Made by a program: the position numbers and the translations under genes
Assembly: GCA_012966015.1 (NCBI GenBank)
Contig: DTRI01000094.1
Coordinates: 1-38,151 of the forward strand
From: Flavobacteriales bacterium
Lineage (GTDB): Bacteria; Bacteroidota; Bacteroidia; NORP154
Length of the DNA: 38,151 bases
Reading direction: 5' to 3'
The notes under the pieces: model-generated
What the model was told of the DNA's origin: nothing
Databases searched by the model: none
What the model saw: the letters and a program-made list of their open reading frames with translations, nothing else
Shown here: piece after piece, positions 1 to 7,661 of the stretch
Layout of the letters: every line of letters starts with the position of its first letter
How positions within the stretch are numbered: position 1 is the first letter of the stretch

Positions 1-1
1 C

Positions 2-919
2 TTCAATAATCTTAAAGCTCTTACTCCGGGAATGTTCGGATATTCCATTCTAAGAAGCTCACTTGAAAGTCCTTTCTTCAATGATCTTTTTGATTCCCTG
101 TCCAAATTCGATATTCCTGTAGAAGGCCTCCATACCGAAACTGGCCCCGGCGTTTATGAAGCTGCCATCCTTTACGATGAGATACTTCCTGCAGCTGACA
201 GAGCTACGCTGTTCAAGACATCTGTAAAGGAGATCGCCTACAGACATGAGATCATTGCGAGCTTCATGGCCAAATGGAGTAAAGATCTCCCTGGATGCAG
301 TGGCCACGTGCATCAAAGTTTGTGGAATATGAAAAAGACAAGCAACTTATTTTACAATAAATCAGATAAGCATGGCATGAGTGAGCTGATGAAAAGTTAT
401 GTGGCAGGACAGCTGTATTGCCTGCCTCACATTCTGCCCATGTTCGCGCCAACCATTAATAGCTTTAAGAGATTGGTGGAAGGAGCCTGGGCTCCCACAA
501 CACTTACCTGGGGCGTAGATAACCGCACGACAGCACTTAGAGTTCTTAGCAGTAGCAGCAAGGCGGCAAGACTGGAAACTCGTGTTCCTGGATCTGATAC
601 GAATCCGTACATAACAATGGCTGCCAGCCTGGCTAGTGGGCTCTATGGAATTGAGAATAAGCTGAAGCTAAAACAACCCAATACACTGGGCAATGGATAC
701 CGTGATTTCAAATATGGGAAGCTCCCCAACTCCCTGGAGGAGGCCACGAAAGCCATGCGAAAATCTAAGTTAGCCAATGCACTATTCGGCAGTGAATTTG
801 TAGATCACTTTTTGATCACGAGAGAATGGGAATACCGTAACTACAACAAGCAGGTAAAGAAAAAGAGTAAAACCGCCATTAGTAATTGGGAGCTCAAGCG
901 ATACTTTGAAATCATCTAA
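2..919 (+). CDS. Glutamine synthetase family protein (probable gamma-glutamyl-amine ligase), 5' partial
   Basis: This is the C-terminal 305 residues of a glutamine-synthetase-fold ligase; the frame is open to the left edge, so the start lies outside the window. Visible family motifs are the GxxxHVHQS block (about nt 302-319), the NRTTALR block (about nt 521-541) and the RxExRxPGxDxNPY segment, which contribute to the glutamate/ATP site. The HTETGPGVYEAA segment and the absence of an adenylylation-loop-like C terminus make it closer to PuuA/lengsin-like ligases than to the housekeeping GlnA (family knowledge). The next gene starts 3 bp after its stop, and the operon also encodes an alcohol dehydrogenase, a gamma-glutamyl hydrolase and an aldehyde dehydrogenase. 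I therefore infer that it glutamylates an amine or amino alcohol in the cytoplasm. The substrate cannot be read from the sequence, and true glutamine synthesis is the less likely alternative. Confidence 0.87.
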   Translation, partial: FNNLKALTPGMFGYSILRSSLESPFFNDLFDSLSKFDIPVEGLHTETGPGVYEAAILYDEILPAADRATLFKTSVKEIAYRHEIIASFMAKWSKDLPGCSGHVHQSLWNMKKTSNLFYNKSDKHGMSELMKSYVAGQLYCLPHILPMFAPTINSFKRLVEGAWAPTTLTWGVDNRTTALRVLSSSSKAARLETRVPGSDTNPYITMAASLASGLYGIENKLKLKQPNTLGNGYRDFKYGKLPNSLEEATKAMRKSKLANALFGSEFVDHFLITREWEYRNYNKQVKKKSKTAISNWELKRYFEII

Positions 920-922
920 CTT

Positions 923-2071
923 TTGGACACAAGTCAACTATATTCGTTCAGCTTTCCAACTGATGTTAGGTTTGGTGCAGGTGCAGTCAAGGAACTAAGT
1001 GCTTACCTAAAGAAAAACAACCTGTCAGCACCACTTGTTGCTACCGACGCTAACGTAGCTGACCTGGATTTTTTCAAGTCGATTATTGAAGATCTGAGAA
1101 ACGCTAGCCTTAGGCCAACAATTTTTTCAGAGATTCATCCCAATCCAGTAAAATCAGATGTGATCCTGGGTGTTGAGCGATATGAAGCAGCCTCATGTGA
1201 CTCAATAATCGGAATTGGCGGAGGTGCGGGAATGGATGTGGCGCGCGCCATTGCATTGGGTATAAACAACAAAAGGGATCTTTTTGACTATGATGACCTG
1301 ATTGGCGGAGATAAGTATGTCACCGAACCGATTCCCCACTTCATTACCATACCCACTACAGCGGGAACGGGAAGTGAAGTTGGCCGAAGTGCTATTATAT
1401 CAGAAGATGAGACGAAGAAAAAGAGAATTCTGTTTCACCCCACCCTCCTGGCAAAAATGGTATATGCCGATCCGGAGCTGACCTTCGGCCTTCCTGCAAA
1501 CATTACCGCTGCAACCGGAATGGATGCCCTTACGCACAACATGGAGGCCTATCTCGCCAAAGGATTTAATCCACTCTGCGAGGGAATTGCCTTGGAAGGG
1601 ATGCGATTGATTATGGAGTCGCTTGAAACTGCAACGAACAATCCGGATGAAGAATCCAGGGCGAAGATGCTGGTCGCATCTCTAATGGGTGCTATTGCCT
1701 TTCAAAAGGGGCTGGGAATAGTGCACTCCCTGGCACATCCATTGTCCTCGCTTGTTGATATGCACCATGGCCTGGCCAATGCAATCTGTATCAGCAGAGG
1801 GCTGGAGTTCAATATTCCGGGACAAGAAGTTAAGTTTAGCAAAATGGCGCAGGTGATGGAATTAGAGAATCAATCTCCTGAAGGAGTAATCAACGCACTG
1901 AATGAGCTGAAATCAGCTGTTGGCATACCCGATGATTTGGGAAGCCAGGGTATTGTTTCTGATCATATTGAGGAATTGTCAGACCTGGCCATTAATGATT
2001 TTTGTCATCCGAACAATCCTATAGCAGTAAAGCGGGAAGATTTTAAAAGAATATACGAATCTCTTTTGTAA
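923..2071 (+). CDS. Iron-containing (type III) alcohol dehydrogenase
   Basis: A 382-residue NAD(P)-dependent oxidoreductase of the Fe-ADH family, interconverting an alcohol and an aldehyde. The nucleotide-binding GGGAGMD motif lies at residues 99-105 and PTTAGTGSE at 144-152. Metal ligands are D201, H205, H268 and H282, with the same 4/63/14 spacing as E. coli FucO, so the site looks intact. The start is TTG at 923, three bases after the upstream stop. The next in-frame Met falls inside the nucleotide-binding motif, so TTG is the only sensible start. It sits between the glutamyl ligase and the gamma-glutamyl hydrolase. I infer that it oxidises the hydroxyl of a gamma-glutamylated amino alcohol, handing an aldehyde to the dehydrogenase at 2838. 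Reduction in the opposite direction cannot be excluded. Confidence 0.9.
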   Translation: MDTSQLYSFSFPTDVRFGAGAVKELSAYLKKNNLSAPLVATDANVADLDFFKSIIEDLRNASLRPTIFSEIHPNPVKSDVILGVERYEAASCDSIIGIGGGAGMDVARAIALGINNKRDLFDYDDLIGGDKYVTEPIPHFITIPTTAGTGSEVGRSAIISEDETKKKRILFHPTLLAKMVYADPELTFGLPANITAATGMDALTHNMEAYLAKGFNPLCEGIALEGMRLIMESLETATNNPDEESRAKMLVASLMGAIAFQKGLGIVHSLAHPLSSLVDMHHGLANAICISRGLEFNIPGQEVKFSKMAQVMELENQSPEGVINALNELKSAVGIPDDLGSQGIVSDHIEELSDLAINDFCHPNNPIAVKREDFKRIYESLL

Positions 2072-2093
2072 TCGTCAGTAATGAGGTTATAAC

Positions 2094-2837
2094 ATGAAAA
2101 AAATAGGCGTAGCATCGGCATTTATGTATCCTGAACCGGAGCGACTGGTTTTTGGTAAGAAAACCTTGTGCTATTTGGAGAAGGATATGGGGCGCTACCT
2201 ATCTCAAGAGGGTGCCATGCCAATCCTCATACCAGACCTTGAAGATGATGAGTTAAGTGAATTCATTTCTGAAATGGATGGCTTTGTATTTCAGGGTGGA
2301 ACGGATATCGCACCCGAAACTTATGGGGAAGAACCCATTGAAAACGGAAAATGGAAAGGAGATCCAATTCGCGATGTCCATGAGCTTAAGATTATGGAAT
2401 ATGCGGTCAAACATGATAAGCCTGTATTTGGAATCTGCAGAGGATTTCAATTGATGAACGTCTATTTTGGGGGTACGCTGTATCAGGATATCAACACCCA
2501 GCTGCCCAATTCAATTGTTCACCGAGATGCTGAGCTCTACGATCAGCTCAATCATGAAATTGAAATTGGCTCATCCAGTATATTGGGTGAATTGTATGGA
2601 AAAGAAAATGTATTGAGTGTTAATTCCGTTCATCACCAGGGAGTGAAAGAGCTGGGAGAAAACCTCGACATTTTAGCCACATCCAAAGAAGATCAAATCA
2701 TAGAAGCTTTCAAGTGGAACCAATGCGATGCGGGAAAGGTCATGGGGGTACAGTGGCATCCGGAGTTCTTTCACAATTCAAAAGAACCGGTAATCGATGC
2801 GAATTCGATTTATCGTCTGTTTTTAGATTTTTGTTAA
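2094..2837 (+). CDS. Class-I glutamine amidotransferase-like gamma-glutamyl hydrolase (peptidase C26, PuuD-like)
   Basis: A 247-residue cytoplasmic hydrolase of the C26 family, which cleaves gamma-glutamyl amide bonds (as in PuuD, gamma-glutamyl-GABA hydrolase). The nucleophile is C115 in GICRGFQ. H222 and E224 in QWHPEFF complete the triad. The QGGTDIAPETYGEEP segment at 67-81 is characteristic of PuuD-like enzymes. Length matches the family. It begins 22 bp after the alcohol dehydrogenase, and its TAA directly abuts the ATG of the next gene, so the genes are almost certainly co-transcribed. In the inferred pathway it releases glutamate from the oxidised gamma-glutamyl product, recycling the activating group. 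I leave the symbol blank because the neighbouring alcohol dehydrogenase suggests a substrate other than putrescine. Confidence 0.88.
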   Translation: MKKIGVASAFMYPEPERLVFGKKTLCYLEKDMGRYLSQEGAMPILIPDLEDDELSEFISEMDGFVFQGGTDIAPETYGEEPIENGKWKGDPIRDVHELKIMEYAVKHDKPVFGICRGFQLMNVYFGGTLYQDINTQLPNSIVHRDAELYDQLNHEIEIGSSSILGELYGKENVLSVNSVHHQGVKELGENLDILATSKEDQIIEAFKWNQCDAGKVMGVQWHPEFFHNSKEPVIDANSIYRLFLDFC

Positions 2838-4208
2838 ATGGAAATAATTAATCCAGCTACCGAGGAGGTAATTAAAGAGATTCAGGGAGATACTTCCCAA
2901 ACGATTCTCGAAAAGTATGATCAGCTAAGGTTAGGGCAGGTGAGCTGGGCTAACATCCCGCTAGCGGATAGAATTAACATCATTCAAAAATTCAGTGATC
3001 TTCTAAAGACCAATATCGATAAATTGGCTTCTACTCTTACAGAAGAAATGGGTAAGCCTCTGTCCCAGTCTCTCAATGAAATCAAAGGTGCCAGGAAGAG
3101 AATAAAATTTTTTCTGGAAAACTCTGAAATGTGGCTGAGTACTGAAGTCGTACACACCGAAGATAATTTACAGGAAGAGATTAAATATGAACCATTGGGT
3201 GTGATTGCAAACATCTCGGCATGGAATTACCCTTACCTGGTAGGAGTTAATGTTTTCATCCCGGCATTAATAGGGGGCAACGCGGTGCTGTACAAACCTT
3301 CTGAACTCACCGCTCTCACGGGCCTGGAAATCCAGCGACTCATGCATGAAGCGGGAATACCAGAAAATGTTTTTCAAGCTGTCATTGGCGCCAAAGAAGC
3401 TGGAGAGGCTTTACTGGCATTACCATTAGATGGGTATTTCTTTACCGGCTCTTACAAGACCGGCAAATACATCTATGAAAAGGTCGCACCAAAAATGGTA
3501 CAGTGCCAAATGGAGCTGGGTGGTAAGGACCCTCTGTATGTAACTGATGATGTTGAAAATATTCATGAAGTTGCCCAAGCCGCGGCGGGTGGAGCCTTTT
3601 ACAATGCCGGACAAAGCTGTTGTTCTGTAGAGCGCATATACGTTCATGAAAAATCAGTTGATCGATTCATAGACGCGTTTGTTAAAGAAGTTGAATCTTA
3701 TCAAATAGGTGGCCCAACCATTTCTGATGTTTTCATCGGACCACTGGCCAGGGAACCGCAATTGGAATACCTAAAGACCCAGGTAGATGAGGCCATTGAA
3801 CAGGGTGCTGAGCTAAAAACCGGCGGTAAAATTGCAGATTGTACAGGATATTATTTTCAGCCTACCGTACTCTCCAATGTAACACACGATATGCGTGTAA
3901 TGAAAGAGGAATCATTTGGCCCGGTGATTGGAATTCAGTCCGTAGCCAGCGACGACGAAGCAATTTCACTGATGCAAGACACTGTATATGGTTTAACAGC
4001 TTCCGTGTATACCCGTAATAAGGACCGGGCTGATTCGATCATGAAAAAGATGAAGACAGGTTCAGTGTATTGGAATTGCTGTGATCGGGTGAGTGCCAAC
4101 TTACCCTGGTCAGGAAGGGGCAACTCTGGAATTGGATCTACCTTATCCCACCTTGGCATCCGGGCATTTGTACAGCCCAAGGCCTACCATTTCAATGGGC
4201 CTCAATAA
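2838..4208 (+). CDS. NAD(P)-dependent aldehyde dehydrogenase
   Basis: A 456-residue aldehyde dehydrogenase that oxidises an aldehyde to a carboxylate. Key elements are N130 in the SAWNYP motif, K153 in the KPSE cofactor motif, the general base E226 in ELGGKDP, and catalytic Cys at 261 within GQSCC (C262 is adjacent). The C-terminal ESFGPVIGI motif is also present. The size is typical of succinate-semialdehyde-type enzymes. The ATG follows the previous stop with no spacer, making it the last gene of the four-gene operon. I infer that it oxidises a gamma-glutamyl-amino aldehyde, the role PuuC plays in the Puu pathway. Nothing in the sequence fixes the substrate. No clear terminator was seen before the convergent gene ending at 4322. 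Confidence 0.9.
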   Translation: MEIINPATEEVIKEIQGDTSQTILEKYDQLRLGQVSWANIPLADRINIIQKFSDLLKTNIDKLASTLTEEMGKPLSQSLNEIKGARKRIKFFLENSEMWLSTEVVHTEDNLQEEIKYEPLGVIANISAWNYPYLVGVNVFIPALIGGNAVLYKPSELTALTGLEIQRLMHEAGIPENVFQAVIGAKEAGEALLALPLDGYFFTGSYKTGKYIYEKVAPKMVQCQMELGGKDPLYVTDDVENIHEVAQAAAGGAFYNAGQSCCSVERIYVHEKSVDRFIDAFVKEVESYQIGGPTISDVFIGPLAREPQLEYLKTQVDEAIEQGAELKTGGKIADCTGYYFQPTVLSNVTHDMRVMKEESFGPVIGIQSVASDDEAISLMQDTVYGLTASVYTRNKDRADSIMKKMKTGSVYWNCCDRVSANLPWSGRGNSGIGSTLSHLGIRAFVQPKAYHFNGPQ

Positions 4209-4321
4209 GATCTAGAAGAGAATTTTACGAAATTATCAGATAAGCAGCTCTGAGCTTACGCTTTGGAAGCTTGCCAGCTATTTTTCCCTCAGGCATTGCG
4301 ATTAGCGTGAGAGGAGGTTCT

Positions 4322-5248
4322 TTATAATCTTGTATATCCTTTCTCCTTGAGCAGATCGTTGGCGAGGTCTGGGTAATCTGTAATCAGCCCATCCACTCCT
4401 ACATCCAGTAGTTCTATCATGGAGCCTTTGTCATTAACTGTCCACGGAATAACTTTCATGTTATTCTGAGCAGCATACTCCACTAGCTCGGCGTTGACCA
4501 AAAAGAAATTAGGACTGTAGATTTCAGGAATGAAGCCAAGCAGCTTCAGGTTTTCTTCAAAGTCCGAATTTTCTGCAATTAAGAATGCCAACGCTATATC
4601 CGGGAATGTCCTATTGGCAACCATCAATATTCGAGGGTCAAAGGACTGGATGTTACACACTTTTTCAATATTTTTTTCCACGATGACTTCCATCAGCAAA
4701 TCCACGAACTCTGCAGGCTTGGGATGATATTTTTCATCCCATCCCTGCACGCTCTTCGCCTCAATATTGTAGTAAACCAGAGGTAGGGAATTTTTCTCTC
4801 TATACTCTTCAACCGCATCTATTACATCCGAGAGTAAGGGCTTATGTGTCTTCATTTTCGTCTGTTCAGGAAATCGATCGAGAAGCTTGGAACCACAGTC
4901 GAACTTTGCGATGTCTTCGTAATTCATCTTGTACAAATTAAAAGAATCCTCCATGTTCACTCCTATCTCCTGCCCTGTGGAATCGTAGCATATTTCTGGG
5001 GAAAGAAAAGGTTCATGGGAAAGAAGCACCTTTTTATCTTTGGTGATCACCACATCCATCTCCAGGGTCGAAACGCCTATTTCCAACGCTTTTATAAATC
5101 CAGCAATGGTATTTTCCGGCATCAGCCCCCGACAACCCCGGTGACCCTGCAAATCTATTTTGTTTTGTTCCTTCACTCCTTCTGAACAGCTAAAGCTCAA
5201 TACGCTGACAAGTAGCAGCACCAGGATCTTGACAGAATTATTACGCAT
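4322..5248 (-). CDS. Glycerophosphodiester phosphodiesterase lipoprotein (GlpQ-like)
   Basis: A 308-residue GDPD-fold enzyme that hydrolyses glycerophosphodiesters to glycerol-3-phosphate and an alcohol. The N terminus is a lipoprotein signal: hydrophobic residues 8-18 followed by the lipobox LSFSC, with lipidated C21. Catalytic residues are H36 and R37 (HRG), E45 (PENT), the metal ligands E63 and D65 (LEMDV) and H78 (SHEP). The C-terminal GVDGLITDYPD motif is also present. It is therefore probably membrane-anchored outside the cytoplasm. Its start overlaps the end of the upstream monoacylglycerol-lipase-like gene by 8 bp, implying co-transcription and a joint role in dismantling phospholipid remnants. 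The family call is secure; the preferred head group is unknown. Confidence 0.92.
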   Translation of the reverse strand: MRNNSVKILVLLLVSVLSFSCSEGVKEQNKIDLQGHRGCRGLMPENTIAGFIKALEIGVSTLEMDVVITKDKKVLLSHEPFLSPEICYDSTGQEIGVNMEDSFNLYKMNYEDIAKFDCGSKLLDRFPEQTKMKTHKPLLSDVIDAVEEYREKNSLPLVYYNIEAKSVQGWDEKYHPKPAEFVDLLMEVIVEKNIEKVCNIQSFDPRILMVANRTFPDIALAFLIAENSDFEENLKLLGFIPEIYSPNFFLVNAELVEYAAQNNMKVIPWTVNDKGSMIELLDVGVDGLITDYPDLANDLLKEKGYTRL

Positions 5249-6104
5249 CCGCCGGTTCTTCTATGTTGGATTCTGCAGTTTGTTGCAATATCCACGAATT
5301 CCAGCATTCAAGCACTTTCTCTTTTTCCGGATCATTGTGCGGCTCATGCGGCATTCCCTCCCACATCTGGAATGTAGCATTCGGCCCCGCCTGTTCCGCG
5401 AAGTCTTTGGAAGCTGCTGCGGATGTCAATTTATCTATACTTCCGTGTGTTACCAGGGCTGGAATATTCAGCTTGCTCGCATTATCAAGTGCCCAATAGC
5501 CAGCTTCATAAACATTCAAGAACAAGGACGCTGAGATCTTAGAATGCACCAATGGATCTTCCTCGTATGCTTTCACCACTGCCGGATCCCGGCTAAGGTC
5601 ATTGGCATCTAATTCATTGTCCTGTGTGAACGCAGGATAAATTCCTGACATAAACTTTCCAAGCGATACTTTAAAGGCAGGTGGCTCGAATGCTAATTTG
5701 AACCAGCCAGATGAAATTATTGCAGCAGCTAAAGGCTTAGTATCACCTCTAAGTATATAATTTGCCACCAAATTTCCGCCCATACTATGTCCATAAGTGA
5801 TTATTGGGATATGGGGAAACATGTCACGAGCATGTACAACTGACCGGCACACATCCGCCATGAGCACATCATAATTCAGGGCGTGGCCTCTTTTCCCATC
5901 CGATTTACCATGACCCCTGGCATCTGTACCTAAAACAGCTGTATTTCGTGCATTAAAATAGTCGGCTACATGCTGGTAACGCCCTATATGTTCACCGAGT
6001 CCGTGAACAATTAAGAGTACTCTTTCTGGATTTTCTGGAATCCAGCTGGTGCCTCTTAGCAAGGTGCCATCATCTGCGGTAATCTCATAGTTATCCTGAC
6101 GCAT
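5241..6104 (-). CDS. Alpha/beta hydrolase, monoacylglycerol-lipase-like
   Basis: A 287-residue serine hydrolase resembling monoacylglycerol lipase/lysophospholipase (Hydrolase_4). The oxyanion motif is VHGLGEH at about 33-39, and the conserved DARGHGKSDGKRGH segment lies at 61-74. The nucleophile is S107 in GHSMG. The acid is D224 in HGSIDKLT and the base is H253 in GMPHEPHND, which closely matches eukaryotic and bacterial monoglyceride lipases. No signal peptide is seen, so it is likely cytoplasmic. It is the first gene of a two-gene minus-strand unit and overlaps the glycerophosphodiesterase by 8 bp. The natural substrate (monoacylglycerol or lysophospholipid) is inferred from family resemblance and the neighbour. 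Confidence 0.88.
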   Translation of the reverse strand: MRQDNYEITADDGTLLRGTSWIPENPERVLLIVHGLGEHIGRYQHVADYFNARNTAVLGTDARGHGKSDGKRGHALNYDVLMADVCRSVVHARDMFPHIPIITYGHSMGGNLVANYILRGDTKPLAAAIISSGWFKLAFEPPAFKVSLGKFMSGIYPAFTQDNELDANDLSRDPAVVKAYEEDPLVHSKISASLFLNVYEAGYWALDNASKLNIPALVTHGSIDKLTSAAASKDFAEQAGPNATFQMWEGMPHEPHNDPEKEKVLECWNSWILQQTAESNIEEPADA

Positions 6105-6233
6105 AGAATTGTGAAATTAGGGTTGGGAAGCAAAGATAGCAAAGGGCAGAAGAAATATTGCCTTTTGAATAGACGAATAAAATTTCAGCTTCAGGCTAAA
6201 ATGCATGTGCGATGTTTTGGTTGGTTACACAAT

Positions 6234-7211
6234 TTAACGCTCGATGATCAATTTGTTTGTGTACACGCTGTTTTTAGAGGAATATCTGAGGAAATAAAAG
6301 CCTTCATCCAGCGCAGAAAAATTCACCTTCACAATATTATTTGAGTTAGCAACATCGTTAGAAAACACTTCCTGACCCAGGTAATTTAGCAATTGCAAAT
6401 TATAGGACTCACCGGGAAACGGTGACTCCATCTCAAAATTACCGTTACTCGGGTTGGGATAAATTACGAGCTGTTTATCCTGTGGCTTGGATAACTCACC
6501 CGTACCCAGATTCAACAGCAGATTGTCAATGTCAGCTACAATGTCTTTCGGAGCTTTGTGAAACCAACCGTGTTTAACGTACACGGATCCATCCGTATTG
6601 ATCAGGTAAGCGTTGTTTGGAGCATAGGCCATGTTCGTCCAATATTCGTTGCATGGGCCGTCAATAAGAACGGGCACATCAATGGTCATGGCGTTTAACA
6701 TGGTAGATACGATTGTTTTTCTCTCGCCATACGTTGTTGGCTGCCGGTGTAAAATTCCTTCACTTTGGTTGGCAGCTGTGGTCCAAACCTGGCCGCTGTA
6801 TGGGCTTACATCAACATCTGGGTGCGGTTCAACAACGTAAATAATGAATGTCGAGAGCTGGCTGCTGTACGTTGCTTGAATTTGATTGATTACGGGAATC
6901 TTTCCTCTGTACACCGGACAGGTATAGCTCCCACTAATCAGAAGAAGGGGTTTGCCTTTTTGGAGTTCGGTCAATATATCGGTGCCAGCTCCATTCACAT
7001 CATAGAAGTTAAAGTGTAGTAGTGTATCGGCAACCTGTATTCCAGGAGTTTCATACGTTCCATCAGGATCTAGATAAACGCCAATTGTGCAAATAGGGTC
7101 ACCATCACCAGGCAAGGAATTTACACCAATGGTGGGCCCCAGAACAATTTGGGCCATTGCGAAATGAGAGATGGCCAGCGCTATGGCAACAAATGCTAGT
7201 TTGATTTTCAT
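6234..7211 (-). CDS. Secreted deiodinase-like thioredoxin-fold protein with T9SS C-terminal sorting domain
   Basis: A 325-residue exported protein. A Sec signal peptide covers residues 1-20 (cleavage after AMA). Residues about 85-145 and 180-215 resemble the iodothyronine deiodinase fold (PF00837-like). The segment GSYTCPVYR (94-102) aligns with the deiodinase active-site SCTUPPF, with C98 at the selenocysteine position. VVEPHPD (126-132) matches the conserved EAHxxDGW region, and NNAYLINTDGSVYVKHGW matches the terminal beta-hairpin region. Residues about 248-325 form a type-A T9SS sorting domain (YPNPSNGNFEME, LLNYLGQEV, GFYFLRY, KLIIER). The protein should be exported across the outer membrane by T9SS. 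The activity is unknown; a general peroxiredoxin or thiol-oxidoreductase role is as likely as dehalogenation. Confidence 0.72.
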   Translation of the reverse strand: MKIKLAFVAIALAISHFAMAQIVLGPTIGVNSLPGDGDPICTIGVYLDPDGTYETPGIQVADTLLHFNFYDVNGAGTDILTELQKGKPLLLISGSYTCPVYRGKIPVINQIQATYSSQLSTFIIYVVEPHPDVDVSPYSGQVWTTAANQSEGILHRQPTTYGERKTIVSTMLNAMTIDVPVLIDGPCNEYWTNMAYAPNNAYLINTDGSVYVKHGWFHKAPKDIVADIDNLLLNLGTGELSKPQDKQLVIYPNPSNGNFEMESPFPGESYNLQLLNYLGQEVFSNDVANSNNIVKVNFSALDEGFYFLRYSSKNSVYTNKLIIER

Positions 7212-7373
7212 GGTGTGCGATTTAGGGGTTTAGCTGTTTTGCACTGTTGGACATTCGCTAAATTCAAAGGTTTAACGATTATTATCGATGAGCTATAATA
7301 AGTGCATTGCTGATGCTCTAAGTTACAAATTAATGGGCTATTTAAAATTAACTTAATTTTGCCGACCGCTGAA

Positions 7374-7417
7374 TAACCAGCTTTTTCAAAGTTTTGAACT
7401 TTGGAAAAAGCTGGTTA
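7374..7417. repeat. Long near-perfect palindrome upstream of the transposase relic
   Basis: The left arm at 7375-7391 (AACCAGCTTTTTCAAAG) pairs with the right arm at 7399-7416, with one bulged G and a 7-base loop. A further T-A pair closes the stem at 7374/7417, giving 18 bp. It ends 10 bp before the ATG of the RAYT-like remnant. RAYT/IS200-type elements are flanked by REP-type hairpins (family knowledge), so I infer that this is the surviving end of that element. It would also form a strong hairpin in the leader of the transcript reading into lysA, so a regulatory or attenuator role is an alternative. Confidence 0.8.
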
Positions 7418-7427
7418 AACTATAAGG

Positions 7428-7661
7428 ATGTTTATACCTCTAGAACCTGACAAATACTATCATATATGCAATCACGCAAATGACAGCGAAAATCTAAAGG
7501 ATTGGGAATTTTCTTCTTACAACTCCATACTATCTGCACAAGAATCAAATTTAGTCAGCAAAGAGGTGATAATATGGTTTAAAGATCGAGATAACTTTAT
7601 CTATTGCCATGAATCATTGACAACGGATGTTGAGGTTAAATTACAAATTGAAACTCTATGA
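7428..7661 (+). pseudogene. Internally deleted RAYT/Y1 (IS200-like) transposase relic
   Basis: A 77-residue open frame made of two ends of a Bacteroidota REP-associated tyrosine transposase. Residues 1-23 contain the start of such proteins (PLEPDKYYHICNHAND, then SENL). Residues 24-62 match the typical C terminus (KDWEFSSYNSI, EVIIWFKDRDNFI, then H). Everything between is missing, including the HUH motif and the catalytic Tyr helix, so it cannot be an active transposase. The junction lies near 7494-7500. The deletion kept the reading frame, and the TGA stop overlaps the lysA ATG as ATGA. The frame could therefore still be translated and coupled to lysA. The relic call comes from recognising the protein pattern, not from alignment. 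Confidence 0.75.

Noticed and set aside
4225-4317. Short minus-strand frame reading LIAMPEGKIAGKLPKRKLRAA after the glycerophosphodiesterase
   Set aside because: The amino-acid pattern looks protein-like and vaguely recalls DUF4160-type tails, but it is too short, lacks a start and overlaps the end of the neighbouring gene in another frame.
5160-5534. 124-codon plus-strand frame across the lipase/phosphodiesterase junction
   Set aside because: It is a shadow of two strongly supported minus-strand genes with intact catalytic residues.
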